DNA from: a virus
Reading direction: 5' to 3' (one strand)
Virus record (IMG/VR): IMGVR_UViG_3300048996_000163
Coordinates: 62,001-126,000 of that record
Length of the DNA stretch: 64,000 nucleotides
Shown here: one piece after another, positions 55,978 to 63,647 of the stretch
How the letters are laid out: every line of letters starts with the position of its first letter
Numbering within the stretch: position 1 is the first letter of the stretch
Notes under the pieces: model-generated
Told to the model about the DNA's origin: nothing
The model's database searches: none
What the model saw: the letters and a program-made list of their open reading frames with translations, nothing else
Position numbers and translations under genes: made by a program

Positions 55978-56283
55978 GTGCCGATCCCCCTGGACCCGTA
56001 CGTCGCCGAGGTCGCCGCGGCCCTGACCGCCGCCGGACACGACGTCACCGAAACGTGGACCGAAGCAACCGACCCGACGGACCACAACATCGCGCTGCGG
56101 GTGCGCACCTCGACGCTCGTCCTCGTCTGGGACACCGCCCGCAGATGGGTGTGGATTGCATACCCGTCCCCGTCCGGCACGTACAGCGCCGCCGGGACGT
56201 TGCTCCCTGACGACGGTGTCCGTCCCGCCCCGGCTGTCGTCGCCGCCGCGGTCGCCCTGCTCATCGCCCGCCCGATCTTCTGA
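55978..56283 (+). CDS. Hypothetical protein (101 aa)
   Basis: GTG with GAGGAG upstream. VAEVAAALTAAGHDVTETWTEATDPTDHNIALRVRTS, then a two-strand segment. Unknown. Confidence 0.45.
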   Translation: MPIPLDPYVAEVAAALTAAGHDVTETWTEATDPTDHNIALRVRTSTLVLVWDTARRWVWIAYPSPSGTYSAAGTLLPDDGVRPAPAVVAAAVALLIARPIF

Positions 56284-56294
56284 AGGAGCCCGCC

Positions 56295-56726
56295 ATGCGC
56301 CGCACCGACATCGTCACCGGGGCCGAGCTGTACCTGGCCGCCGGCGAGCAGTGGAAGGTCGTCCCGCCGAAGCGCGCCACCGTCGTCGACCCCGGCCCGT
56401 ACCGGATCCACCGCGCCACGCAGGGCCCGTTCACGTTCGTCTCCCACACCCGCGACGACGCCGGCACCGCGGTCCTCGTCCGCGTCGACGGCGAAACCAC
56501 CGACCGCGCCGTGCCCCGCCGCGACCTGCGCGGCCTGTGGCTGGAGACGCTCGCCGCGACCGGGCGAACCCTGGCCGGGGTCAAGGCGCACAGGGCTCTG
56601 CTGTCGGAGATCGCCGGCTCCGGCCGGGACGTCACCGGCGAGGACCTGCTGCGGCTCGCGGCGGGCGACGAAGGCCTGCCCGACGACACGTTCACCACGC
56701 TCGCCTGCACCATCGAAGGAGAATGA
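56295..56726 (+). CDS. Hypothetical protein (143 aa)
   Basis: ATG with TGAAGGAG ribosome site. Beta-rich (YRIHRATQGPFTFVSHTRDDAGTAVLVRVDGE) then helical. Uncharacterised; part of the short operon. Confidence 0.45.
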   Translation: MRRTDIVTGAELYLAAGEQWKVVPPKRATVVDPGPYRIHRATQGPFTFVSHTRDDAGTAVLVRVDGETTDRAVPRRDLRGLWLETLAATGRTLAGVKAHRALLSEIAGSGRDVTGEDLLRLAAGDEGLPDDTFTTLACTIEGE

Positions 56727-56730
56727 CGTC

Positions 56731-56922
56731 ATGGCCCTCTACCTCTTCGCCTACCAGTCCGGCCGCGCCGGCGGAGGCTTCGGGTTCGGCAACTGGATCA
56801 CCGAGCGCGAACGGGCGATCCGGACCAAGGAAGACCTCGACTGGGTCGCCGAGGAGATCCGCGTCGGCAACCCGGGCAACACGTCCGTGGTGATCCTGTC
56901 GTGGCAGCGCTTCGAAGACTGA
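56731..56922 (+). CDS. Small hypothetical protein (63 aa)
   Basis: ATG after GAAGGAGAATGACGTC. YLFAYQSGRAGGGFGFGNWITERERAIRTKEDL, Gly-rich and basic. Last gene before a 240-bp structured non-coding region. Confidence 0.45.
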   Translation: MALYLFAYQSGRAGGGFGFGNWITERERAIRTKEDLDWVAEEIRVGNPGNTSVVILSWQRFED

Positions 56923-56934
56923 ACCGAACGTGAC

Positions 56935-57160
56935 GGCGTCGGCAGCGCACGGTGAGATTCCGTGCCAGTCGGCGCCGTTTGCTGTGTGGAGATCGCTTAC
57001 GTGGCCTACGTTCCGAAACAACGCAGACCCCCATCTCGGCTGCTGACAACAGTTCGCCGTAGTCCGGGTCTCCGGAAAACCCTTGCCCAAGCTGTAGGGG
57101 TGCAGGCTGATGTTGGCCACGGAGAGCGCAGGTGATCCCCGGACCAACCTCTGGAGCCCA
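56935..57160 (+). ncRNA. Structured leader before NlpC/P60 gene, possible riboswitch
   Basis: No gene in about 240 bases. An outer ACGGCG/CGCCGT stem encloses a CACGG/CCGTG hairpin, followed later by an AGACCC/GGGTCT stem. In actinomycetes, NlpC/P60 cell-wall hydrolase genes are often controlled by the c-di-AMP (ydaO) riboswitch, but I could not match its conserved core here. The region is a candidate for a new or divergent riboswitch-like element. Confidence 0.4.
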
Positions 57161-57162
57161 CG

Positions 57163-57807
57163 CTGAACGCAGCTCGTTTCGCCGCAGCCCTGACCGTCGC
57201 CGCGTCCCTCATCGCCGTTCCCGCACCACCCGCCGCCGCGCACACGCCCGTCGACGTAGCCAGCATCCCGCAGCAGCTCGCCGCCCGCACACCGCTCCCC
57301 CGCGCCGACAGGTGGTTCGAGCGTCGCGTCGCGCCGGTGCCGCCCGTTACCGAAGTCGTCGCGGGGAAGCCGAAGAAGCCGCCGGTGAAGATCGTCAAGC
57401 CGAGTGTGAAGCCGGTGAAGAAGACCTCGCAGAAGGCCACCGTCGAGGTGACGACCGTGACCGCGTCCGGCTCCATCGGCGCCGTCCTGGCGTACGCCCG
57501 CGCGCAGCTGGGCAAGCCGTACGTGTGGGCCGCCGCCGGTCCGGGTGGTTTCGACTGCAGCGGGCTGGTCATGGCGAGCTTCGCGCGGATCGGGGTCAAG
57601 CTTCCGCACCAGACCGGCGGACTCATTGGGCGCGGGCGGGCCGTCACCCGTGCGCAGCTGCGTCCCGGCGACCTGGTGTTCCCGAGCTCGGGGCACGTCG
57701 GGATCTACGTCGGCGGCAACCAGATGATCCACGCGCCGAAGCCCGGCGACCACGTGAGGATCGCAACGGTGTACGCGTTCTACGCCGGACGTCGTATCGT
57801 CGGGTAG
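57163..57807 (+). CDS. Secreted NlpC/P60 cell-wall hydrolase (CTG start)
   Basis: 214 residues if CTG at 57163 is the start; GGAG lies six bases upstream and no ATG/GTG/TTG is in frame between the upstream stop (57133) and this point. A signal peptide follows (FAAALTVAASLIAVPAPPAAA), then a Pro/Lys linker. The NlpC/P60 domain contains GKPYVWAAAGPGGFDCSGLVMASF (catalytic Cys), SSGHVGIYVGGN (His) and a late MIHAPKPGDHV. Hydrolyses peptidoglycan stem peptides, perhaps for DNA transfer or lysis. Confidence 0.75.
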   Translation: MNAARFAAALTVAASLIAVPAPPAAAHTPVDVASIPQQLAARTPLPRADRWFERRVAPVPPVTEVVAGKPKKPPVKIVKPSVKPVKKTSQKATVEVTTVTASGSIGAVLAYARAQLGKPYVWAAAGPGGFDCSGLVMASFARIGVKLPHQTGGLIGRGRAVTRAQLRPGDLVFPSSGHVGIYVGGNQMIHAPKPGDHVRIATVYAFYAGRRIVG

Positions 57808-57951
57808 TCCGCTGAAGCCCTCCCCGGGTATGAGCGGCGGGTCAGCCTGTGGCCGCTGCGGCACTGACGCTCGATAGGTACCGCGCCAGCGAGATCGGGT
57901 CCCTGCGGGGAAGCAGTGCCTGTCGCCAGTCGAAGCCGTACGGACAAGCGG

Positions 57952-57984
57952 AAGCCCCGACCTCGTTACGAGTAGCCGGGGCTT
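57952..57984 (+). terminator. Intrinsic terminator-like hairpin
   Basis: AAGCCCCG and CGGGGCTT arms with a 17-base loop, then CTTGCTG. Follows a 130-base non-coding stretch after the NlpC/P60 gene; likely its terminator, or that of the short gene downstream on the other side. Confidence 0.6.
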
Positions 57985-58024
57985 CTTGCTGTCTTCGGAG
58001 TCGGGGCGGGCTTATCGTTTGGGC

Positions 58025-58192
58025 ATGAACGAACCCGCGCTCCTCGTCAACGTCACCAGCGTCCCGCTGACCGCGCTCCTCCTCGAGCACGAGGACACGC
58101 CGGTTGTCCGCTCCATCCGACGCCTGCAGGCGAGTCTCGAGGACCCGAACGGGGTGCTGTCCGCGTTCAGCTCGTTCATCGACAAGGTCTAG
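58025..58192 (+). CDS. Small helical protein (55 aa)
   Basis: ATG. EPALLVNVTSVPLTALLLEHEDTPVVRSIRRLQASLE. Short amphipathic/helical. Its 3' end overlaps the SLOG gene. Uncertain. Confidence 0.4.
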   Translation: MNEPALLVNVTSVPLTALLLEHEDTPVVRSIRRLQASLEDPNGVLSAFSSFIDKV

Positions 58193-58728
58193 GCAGCGAG
58201 CCAGCCGCCCGACTCTACGACCCTGACCCGCCGTGCCGTCGGTTCCAGGTGCACACCCGACAGACCGCGCTGTTCGGCCTTGCGCACCGCGCTCGCCGTG
58301 CCGCCATCCACCTTGCCCGCTAGTAGCACCGCCACGACAGCGGCCGACTCGGCGAGCATCGCATCGTTGCGGGCGTGGAGGAGCCGGACCGCCTCGCGCC
58401 GGTCTCGAGGATTCGGCCCGACAACCCGCACGACTGTCGCCAGCCCGCGGAGCCGCGTCCACTCGGCGCGCTCTACAGGCGTCCACCGGTCCGCCTGCGT
58501 CTCGAACGGGATGTAGGCGTGGAGCTCCAGCCCGGCGGCGAGGACGGCGTGCGCCCACCAGGTGTCGACGCCCAACGCCATCCCGCTGATGCCGACCTTC
58601 ATGCCGTGCTCGTCACGCAGCCAGACGGCGCCGACGGTCAGCTTCTCCCGCACCCAGTGGACCGCAGACGGGTCGAGGTGCTGCGGACGGTGCCCGGTCG
58701 CGCAGACAGCAGGCCACGAGGCAGTCAC
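58189..58728 (-). CDS. SLOG/YpsA-like nucleotide-binding protein
   Basis: 179 residues. GHRPQHL at the start, GMALGVDTWWAHAVLAAG as the loop after the second strand, and ARNDAMLAESAAVVAVLLAGKVDGGTASAVRKAEQRG near the end match the YpsA-like SLOG domain (DUF1273). SLOG proteins bind nucleotide-type ligands and are often found in defence and stress systems. Its partner is unknown. Confidence 0.75.
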   Translation of the reverse strand: MTASWPAVCATGHRPQHLDPSAVHWVREKLTVGAVWLRDEHGMKVGISGMALGVDTWWAHAVLAAGLELHAYIPFETQADRWTPVERAEWTRLRGLATVVRVVGPNPRDRREAVRLLHARNDAMLAESAAVVAVLLAGKVDGGTASAVRKAEQRGLSGVHLEPTARRVRVVESGGWLAA

Positions 58729-58955
58729 AGCGGCTTCCTCAGCGTGCGCCGGTCCACGAGCAACCCCTTGCCCTTCAGCGCCTTAACGATCCCGCCGGCC
58801 TCTCCCCAGTGCCCCAACCGAATCTCCGCCCACCCGTCGCGCTGCGCCAGTTCGCTGGCGATGATGACACGTGGGTCGGTGCTTTCCGGGTCGAACTGGC
58901 GGGATTTCCCATCGTCGCACCGGCGGTGCCCGAACGGGCCGGTGACGGACGCCAT
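58725..58955 (-). CDS. Small hypothetical protein (76 aa)
   Basis: ATG at 58955. VTGPFGHRRCDDGKSRQFDPESTDPRVIIASELAQRDG. It overlaps the Thg1-like gene stop by TGATGG. Unknown. Confidence 0.5.
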   Translation of the reverse strand: MASVTGPFGHRRCDDGKSRQFDPESTDPRVIIASELAQRDGWAEIRLGHWGEAGGIVKALKGKGLLVDRRTLRKPL

Positions 58956-59590
58956 CACGCCACCGTGCCTAGCACCGGCAGCGCCGGGATCGTCCCGGCG
59001 AGGAATCCGCCCGCGTTCGTCGTGAAGTGCGGCGCCGCCCGCGTCTCCCACCACGACCGCATCGCCACCACCGTCTCCTCGACCTGGGTCCGCTTGTGCG
59101 TGAACGTCACCTCACGCTCCCCCGACGCCCGCACGACGACCCGTCCGCGCTTGCAGCCGTCCGGGTAGTCGTTCCAGTTGATGCCCTTCTCCGCCCACAG
59201 CAGTTCCTGCGCCTGCGCCGAGTTGACCCCGTGCAGCCGCTTGTGCGGGAACACCGCCTGCGCCGCCATCGAGATCGAGTTGCGGACCGCGTCGCGCTGC
59301 CGCCAGATCATGTAGTTCGCGACCTCGTTCGGGTCGGAGATCGTGAACACCCGCGCGTCGAACATCGCCAGCCTGCCAGGACGACGGGCGTTCAGAGTCG
59401 CGGTCGCCACCGACGCCGCGACGGAACACCACTTCTGCACCTCCGCCGCCTCGACCACGTCGGCCAGCTGGTCGTTGGTCATGTCGGCGAGCAGGCGCTC
59501 CGCCACGTACGGGTCAAGCTTCAGCGTGCTGAGGACGTGGGCAACCGCGAGGCGGACAGCGTCGTACTTCTCGCGCGTTCGCGGCGTCAT
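58955..59590 (-). CDS. Thg1-like protein lacking N-terminal palm
   Basis: 211 residues from ATG at 59590. From about residue 75 on it matches the central part of tRNA-His guanylyltransferase/Thg1-like enzymes (MFDARVFTISDPNEVANYMIWRQRDAVRNSISM then LHGVNSAQAQELLWAEKGINWNDYPDGCKRGRVVVR). The catalytic N-terminal palm with the metal-binding Asp (RLDGxxFHRF, YGQSDEYSF) is missing, replaced by KYDAVRLAVAHVLSTLKLDPY. So catalysis is doubtful. Function may be tRNA binding or regulation. Confidence 0.65.
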   Translation of the reverse strand: MTPRTREKYDAVRLAVAHVLSTLKLDPYVAERLLADMTNDQLADVVEAAEVQKWCSVAASVATATLNARRPGRLAMFDARVFTISDPNEVANYMIWRQRDAVRNSISMAAQAVFPHKRLHGVNSAQAQELLWAEKGINWNDYPDGCKRGRVVVRASGEREVTFTHKRTQVEETVVAMRSWWETRAAPHFTTNAGGFLAGTIPALPVLGTVA

Positions 59591-59772
59591 GGTGCCCCCT
59601 CCGCCGCGTCGTTCAGCTCTTCCTTCGCCAGCGCGATGTAGTTCCGCGCCCGGCGCAGAGCGGCGCCCCGCTTGCCGGTCGGCTGATCCCGCACGTCGGA
59701 GCGCAGCCAGTCCTGCGCGTCGCCGAGCAGCTTGTACGCCTCTGAGCGGACCGTCTCGAATCGGGGCAGCAT
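59587..59772 (-). CDS. Small basic helical protein (61 aa)
   Basis: ATG at 59772. FETVRSEAYKLLGDAQDWLRSDVRDQPTGKRGAALRRARNYIALAKEEL. Coupled to the Thg1-like gene (ATGA). Unknown. Confidence 0.5.
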   Translation of the reverse strand: MLPRFETVRSEAYKLLGDAQDWLRSDVRDQPTGKRGAALRRARNYIALAKEELNDAAEGAP

Positions 59773-60047
59773 CAGCGCTCCACATCCACGTCGGCGTCGG
59801 GCTGGAACGCCAGCCGGTACCGCAGATTCGGCGTTGACCCGAGCCACTGGAAGTCGGTCGCGCCCGTCACCTCGGGCAGGCGGTCCGGGTCGCCGAAGCT
59901 GCCCGGCTTGGGCACCTCGACGTCGACGAAGATGCGGTCCCACTTCGGGTCATCGGGCACGAGGTCGCCCCACGGCGCGTCGGAGACGACGAGCGTGCCG
60001 ATCGCGGTGGGGATCCGGTCGCCGATGGTCAGGTCTGCGGGCTTCAC
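59772..60047 (-). CDS. Hypothetical protein (91 aa)
   Basis: ATG. Beta-rich with IPTAIGTLVVSDAPWGDLVPDDPKWDRIFVDVEVPKPG. Unknown; small beta domain. Confidence 0.45.
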   Translation of the reverse strand: MKPADLTIGDRIPTAIGTLVVSDAPWGDLVPDDPKWDRIFVDVEVPKPGSFGDPDRLPEVTGATDFQWLGSTPNLRYRLAFQPDADVDVER

Positions 60048-60316
60048 CTGGTCACCTCAAATGTCCCGTCGGGCGTACGGATGCCCGCACCGAAGGTGAT
60101 TCCCTCCGGGTTCCGCCAGACGGCGATACGCCCCCTGACGTTCAGCATGAACCGGATCTCCCGGCGGTTGGCGATCTCCTCAGCAACCTCGTCCAGATCG
60201 GCATCCTTGTCCACCTCCCAGTCCCAGGCTCGGGTCGAATGGATCGGCGGGAGCGTCGTCCAGTCCGTCTCATTACGGCTGAGGTCGATCGTCTGGACTG
60301 CGTAGGTGACGTACAT
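60044..60316 (-). CDS. Hypothetical protein (90 aa)
   Basis: ATG at 60316. YVTYAVQTIDLSRNETDWTTLPPIHSTRAWDWEVDKDAD. Beta/alpha; ends with a Thr-rich strand. Unknown. Confidence 0.45.
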   Translation of the reverse strand: MYVTYAVQTIDLSRNETDWTTLPPIHSTRAWDWEVDKDADLDEVAEEIANRREIRFMLNVRGRIAVWRNPEGITFGAGIRTPDGTFEVTR

Positions 60317-60326
60317 GCTGGTCTCC

Positions 60327-60546
60327 TTAACGCCGCGAACGGCAGGTCGATGGTCGGGTGGGTGTGGTCGTCGCCGAACATGGCGTCGCCGGCGGAGTCG
60401 TCAGCGACGTGAACGCCCTCGCACCGACCGAGGCCACGCAGGCGGCGGAGGGCGGCGAGCCGGATGTGGGCGAGGTGTAGGTCGTGGGCGCGGGCGGCGT
60501 CGACGTACCGGCCGAGCTCGACCACGGCGGCCTCTTCGCGGGTCAC
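60327..60546 (-). pseudogene. Probable frameshifted protein
   Basis: GTG at 60546 reads EEAAVVELGRYVDAARAHDLHLAHIRLAALRRLRG ... DDHTHPTIDLPFAALRR. After this the same frame runs into the shadow of the next gene. A stop TAA immediately followed by GGAGACC is present in a different frame (60327), where the ribosome site of the next gene begins. The natural stop is probably lost by a one-base change near the 3' end. Confidence 0.4.
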
Positions 60547-60770
60547 GACGCACCGCCGAAGTCGGCGAGGTTGACCGTCTCGTACAGCTGCACGCCGCTG
60601 CCCTCGTCGACGTAGACCCGGACCTGGGTCAGGTCCTTGCGGAGCATCCCGAGCCGGTAGTCGTCGGCCATCTGCTGCACGTAGCGGTACGCGGCGGGCT
60701 TCGACTCGTGGCGCTTGTACGCAGAGCCGGGCGTGGTCCGTGTCGACCACTTCTTGCGCGGGCTGGCCAT
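60543..60770 (-). CDS. Small hypothetical protein (75 aa)
   Basis: ATG at 60770. SPRKKWSTRTTPGSAYKRHESKPAAYRYVQQMADDYR, basic then a VYVDEGSGVQLYETVNLADFG beta section. Unknown. Confidence 0.5.
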   Translation of the reverse strand: MASPRKKWSTRTTPGSAYKRHESKPAAYRYVQQMADDYRLGMLRKDLTQVRVYVDEGSGVQLYETVNLADFGGAS

Positions 60771-60922
60771 CAGGCACCCACCTCCCGCAGGTGCTCCTCG
60801 ACGGCGACCTCGGCGTCCTCGCGCTCCTCGAACCCGGTGTCGTCCCAGCCGCAGGAGCAGCCGGCGTCGAACGTCTGGTCGTCCTGCTCGTCGACGGTGG
60901 CGACGTGGTCGAACTCGCTCAT
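60770..60922 (-). CDS. Small acidic protein (50 aa)
   Basis: ATG at 60922. EFDHVATVDEQDDQTFDAGCSCGWDDTGFEERED. A small Cys pair, acidic. Overlaps both neighbours. Unknown. Confidence 0.5.
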   Translation of the reverse strand: MSEFDHVATVDEQDDQTFDAGCSCGWDDTGFEEREDAEVAVEEHLREVGA

Positions 60923-61275
60923 CACTCCCCCGTCCCGACGCGCAGCACGATCGCGTGCTCGCCCCGAACGAGCTGGTCGATGTGCTCGTCGCGGATCGGC
61001 CCGCTGACGTGCGTCGCGGCCCACGGCGAGAAGACCTCCTCGGAGTCCTCCTCCTTGAAGAACGCGCCGCCGATGGTGGCGACGACCGACCCGACGGGCA
61101 AGGTCGCGGCGGCGGGCCGGTCGATGGCCCACTTGACGGCGTCGATCGCGGTGCGCAGGTCGCAGCCCGTCTTGTCGCGGACGATCTTCGTGGCGCGGAT
61201 GACGCTGACCTGCTCGTCGTGGGTCGCGGATTCGCTGGCGACGGCGGCGATGGCAGCGGTGCGGATCTCGTCCAT
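60922..61275 (-). CDS. Hypothetical protein (117 aa)
   Basis: ATG at 61275. TAAIAAVASESATHDEQVSVIRATKIVRDKTGCDLRTAIDAVKWAID, then a beta section (LPVGSVVATIGGAFFKEED). The N-terminal helices recall ribosomal L7/L12-type motifs (IRATKIVRDKTGCDLRTAIDAV), a loose similarity. Unknown. Confidence 0.5.
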   Translation of the reverse strand: MDEIRTAAIAAVASESATHDEQVSVIRATKIVRDKTGCDLRTAIDAVKWAIDRPAAATLPVGSVVATIGGAFFKEEDSEEVFSPWAATHVSGPIRDEHIDQLVRGEHAIVLRVGTGE

Positions 61276-61511
61276 CAGGCACCGCCGACGGAGCGCAGGA
61301 CGACAGTCGCGAGAGCGCGCAGGTCATCGACGGTCAATGGATCGGGGTGGCCCTCCCACGCCTCGTCCAGGAGCGCCCGGACAGCGTTGTCGATGACGCG
61401 GTCGGCGGTCAGGGCAGCGGTAGCCACCTCGGCGATCTGCCCCGCGCCCATCGTGTGGTTGCCGTCGGCGACGCGGATCGCGTTGGCGATGACGTCGATC
61501 GGGTTGGTCAT
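61275..61511 (-). CDS. Hypothetical helical protein (78 aa)
   Basis: ATG. PIDVIANAIRVADGNHTMGAGQIAEVATAALTADRVIDNAVRALLD. Helical, uncharacterised. Confidence 0.5.
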   Translation of the reverse strand: MTNPIDVIANAIRVADGNHTMGAGQIAEVATAALTADRVIDNAVRALLDEAWEGHPDPLTVDDLRALATVVLRSVGGA

Positions 61512-61771
61512 CAGGACTCCTCGGAGCGGACGAAGCGCCGCACGAACACGTCAGCGCTGATGCGGGTCGTACGGGCGGGCGGGTAGTCCATCGCGGTCCA
61601 GCCGGTCCGGGCGCGCACCTGCCAGGAGCTGAAGCCCTCGACGAACCCGTCCGGGTCGGAGGCCGTGACGGCGACGAGACGGCGGTAGCGGGTCTTGTCC
61701 CGCCACTCGCGGCGGTCGGTCATCGGGCGCTGGTCGATCCAGGTCTGGCCCGGCTGCGGGGTGGCGGTCAT
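61511..61771 (-). CDS. Hypothetical protein (86 aa)
   Basis: ATG. Begins TATPQPGQTWIDQRPMTDRREWRDKTRYRRLVAVTASDPDG, basic with a beta end. Resembles small phage proteins PGQTW-type. Unknown. Confidence 0.5.
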   Translation of the reverse strand: MTATPQPGQTWIDQRPMTDRREWRDKTRYRRLVAVTASDPDGFVEGFSSWQVRARTGWTAMDYPPARTTRISADVFVRRFVRSEES

Positions 61772-61971
61772 TGGGCCATCTCGCGGACCGGGCCGTAGTC
61801 AACGACGAGGCGCCGCCAGTCCGCGATCTCCATGCCGTCGGCGCTGGTCCACTTGCCGCGTCGGCCGCGATTACCCCGGGTCCACACCTCGCCTTCGGTG
61901 TCGACAACCTTTTCCAGGTCGTCTGGGGCGTCCGGGACGCCGAACGTGCGGACGTTGACCTCGTCACTCAT
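61768..61971 (-). CDS. Small hypothetical protein (67 aa)
   Basis: ATG at 61971. EVNVRTFGVPDAPDDLEKVVDTEGEVWTRGNRGRRGKWTSADG. First gene of the long minus operon (61.97-58.19 kb). It diverges from 62074 with an operator between them. Confidence 0.5.
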   Translation of the reverse strand: MSDEVNVRTFGVPDAPDDLEKVVDTEGEVWTRGNRGRRGKWTSADGMEIADWRRLVVDYGPVREMAQ

Positions 61972-61992
61972 GGGTCCATCCTGACACTTGAT

Positions 61993-62066
61993 GTTGCAAC
62001 ACCCTGTTGCATCTCCACCGAGAGTACGCCGCTGCGCTACCGCGATGCAACACGATGATGCATAAT
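61993..62066. promoter_or_regulatory. Divergent promoter with TGTTGCATC / GATGCAACA
   Basis: GTTGCAAC palindrome at 61993-62000, TGTTGCATC at 62005-62013 and inverse GATGCAACA at 62044-62052, then CATAAT (62061-62066) eight bases before ATG 62074 (probable leaderless start). Half-sites recur four times between two divergent genes. Confidence 0.65.
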
Positions 62067-62073
62067 TGCCCGC

Positions 62074-62322
62074 ATGGACGACGACGTGACCGCAGCACTT
62101 GCCCAGATCAAGCGGGCAGCAGCGGCCCACGCGCGCGCCCAGAAGCGCGAGGAACAGACCCGCGCCGAGTTGCATACAGCCATTGTCGAAGCGTTCCGGC
62201 ACGGCGCCCGGCCGGTGGAGGTTGACGAGGTCAGCCCCTACGACCGCAACCACAACGGCCGCATCCGTGCCGCCGCCGACATCCCCGGTGTCCGCGAGCA
62301 GAAGAAGGCCGCCGAGCAGTAG
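62074..62322 (+). CDS. Small helical protein (82 aa)
   Basis: ATG probably at or near the mRNA start. DDDVTAALAQIKRAAAAHARAQKREEQTRAELHTAIVEAFRHGARPVEVDEVSPYDRNHNGRIR. It has an HTH-like end (EAFRHGARPVEVDEVSPYDRNHNGRIR, as in small HTH proteins of phages). Unknown. Confidence 0.55.
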   Translation: MDDDVTAALAQIKRAAAAHARAQKREEQTRAELHTAIVEAFRHGARPVEVDEVSPYDRNHNGRIRAAADIPGVREQKKAAEQ

Positions 62323-62592
62323 CTACCCCTGCTCCCGAGCCCGCCGCGCCGCCCGACCCAGCGCCTCCGCGAGCGCCTCAGCCACAGCCGCCGACCACGC
62401 CAGGCCGCGCATCGAGAACGACACCTGCACCGGGCCCGAACGGTGCTGCTGCAGGACGACCGCGCCGTACTTCAGGCCGCCGACGACGACCGGCCACTCA
62501 GGGCTCTGGTGGGGCATGCCGGCAGCGACCGCGGCGGACGGGCAGGTGGCGGTGTCGCACCACTTCGGGTGCGTGAGGGTCGCGGCGGTCAC
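62323..62592 (-). CDS. Small HPxWC-type protein (89 aa)
   Basis: ATG. LTHPKWCDTATCPSAAV at the start, then beta VVVGGLKYGAVVLQQHRSGPVQVSF. Paralogue of the 62589 gene: both begin HPxWCxxxxC. Convergent with 62074. Confidence 0.55.
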   Translation of the reverse strand: MTAATLTHPKWCDTATCPSAAVAAGMPHQSPEWPVVVGGLKYGAVVLQQHRSGPVQVSFSMRGLAWSAAVAEALAEALGRAARRAREQG

Positions 62593-62864
62593 AAGCCCAC
62601 CCCCGCCTCCGCGAGCAGGTCATCCACCGCCGGGGCGAGAGACTGCGCCACCACCAGCGGCACCGCCAGACGCTCATCACCGAACCGGAGCTCCAGCCGC
62701 GGCACCCGCGCACCCACCGGCTGCACCAGGCGCAGCACCAGGGCGTCGACCGTCGACGGGGCCGAGCGGTGCATCCCGACCTGGAAGCCGTTCACCGGCG
62801 GGCGCTCGATCGTGCAGAAGGCGGGGATGCACCACTGCGGGTGCGGAAACTGGTCGGCGTCCAC
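62589..62864 (-). CDS. Small HPxWC-type protein (91 aa)
   Basis: ATG at 62864. FPHPQWCIPAFCTIERPPVNGFQVG, then VPRLELRFGDERLAVPLVV. Paralogue of 62323. Overlaps it by four bases. Confidence 0.55.
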   Translation of the reverse strand: MDADQFPHPQWCIPAFCTIERPPVNGFQVGMHRSAPSTVDALVLRLVQPVGARVPRLELRFGDERLAVPLVVAQSLAPAVDDLLAEAGVGL

Positions 62865-62939
62865 GAGACCTCCGGGGGTGAGGTGTGGTCGGAGGCGGGC
62901 CGGCGCGGGAGTCTGCCGAGCGCAGTGACCGCGCCGACC

Positions 62940-63061
62940 CTTGGGCCTCCACCAGGTTTGCCGACTCGGGAGAGGCCCCGCCGCGAGTCTTACATATTTG
63001 CCCTGGCGAAAGAAGAAAGCGGCGGAGTGGTCTACTACCCGTGCCGACTCGGGAGACCCAC
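62940..63061 (+). promoter_or_regulatory. Leader of GntR-like gene with 14-bp direct repeat
   Basis: GCCGACTCGGGAGA occurs at 62960-62973 and 63043-63056; the second copy overlaps the ribosome site of the 63062 gene. TACATATTT is a possible -10. The repeat may be an operator for autoregulation. No gene in this stretch. Confidence 0.6.
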
Positions 63062-63301
63062 ATGCCCGCCAAGAAAGGCCCCTCGTACCACGAGGTGGCC
63101 GCAGATCTGCGTTCCAAGATTCGCCGGGGCGAGTATCCGGCGGGCTCCCGTCTGCCCACGAAACGCGACCTGAGCGCCAAGTACGGCGTGTCGATGCAGA
63201 CCATCGACTCGGCGAAGATCCTCCTGCGTATCGAGGGTCTCATCGTGGACCGGACCCGCGCAGGGACGTACGTCGCTGACCCGCTGCCGCCGTCTACGTA
63301 G
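63062..63301 (+). CDS. GntR-type HTH regulator (79 aa)
   Basis: ATG. SYHEVAADLRSKIRRGEYPAGSRLPTKRDLSAKYGVSMQTIDSAKILLRIEGLIVDRTRAGTYV is a complete GntR winged-helix DNA-binding domain without effector domain. It is divergent from 62864. Similar short GntR proteins occur in actinomycete plasmids (KorSA-type regulators) and phages. Confidence 0.8.
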   Translation: MPAKKGPSYHEVAADLRSKIRRGEYPAGSRLPTKRDLSAKYGVSMQTIDSAKILLRIEGLIVDRTRAGTYVADPLPPST

Positions 63302-63457
63302 GCCGCGCAGATGAGAGCAGTCTGGCCGTTCGGCGTAAAGTAACCATCCGTCTGGCGGTCGACCTAGGTCAGCCCCTGAGCGCGAACGGGTGCAGAATCG
63401 GGGGCGAGTCATCCGAGCGCAAGGCTCGGGTCCTCCCCCTGGGAACGACCTGAGGGG

Positions 63458-63507
63458 CGCCCCACCCCGCGAAACTTGGCTGACCCCCGAGCGAGCGGGG
63501 TGGGGCG
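63458..63507 (+). terminator. 13-bp perfect terminator hairpin
   Basis: CGCCCCACCCCGC (63458-63470) and GCGGGGTGGGGCG (63495-63507) with a 24-base loop, followed by TTCTGT. Probably ends the GntR transcript. The 150 bases around it (63302-63647) contain no gene and may include an attachment site near the integrase gene. Confidence 0.75.
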
Positions 63508-63647
63508 TTCTGTATGTGCAAGCAACCATACGTACACCCGGTGCAGCCAACCCCACACGGCGCGCATTCACTCACGGATTGTCATTTCGTTTTTGCGGAC
63601 CGACACAGGCGTGCGCACCCGCAAACACCAAATGAGATAGCCGCAGG

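Noticed and set aside
56935-57160. c-di-AMP or cobalamin riboswitch
   Set aside because: A GGTGAGATTCCG-like segment and several stems are present, but neither conserved core could be matched, so it is listed only as a structured leader.
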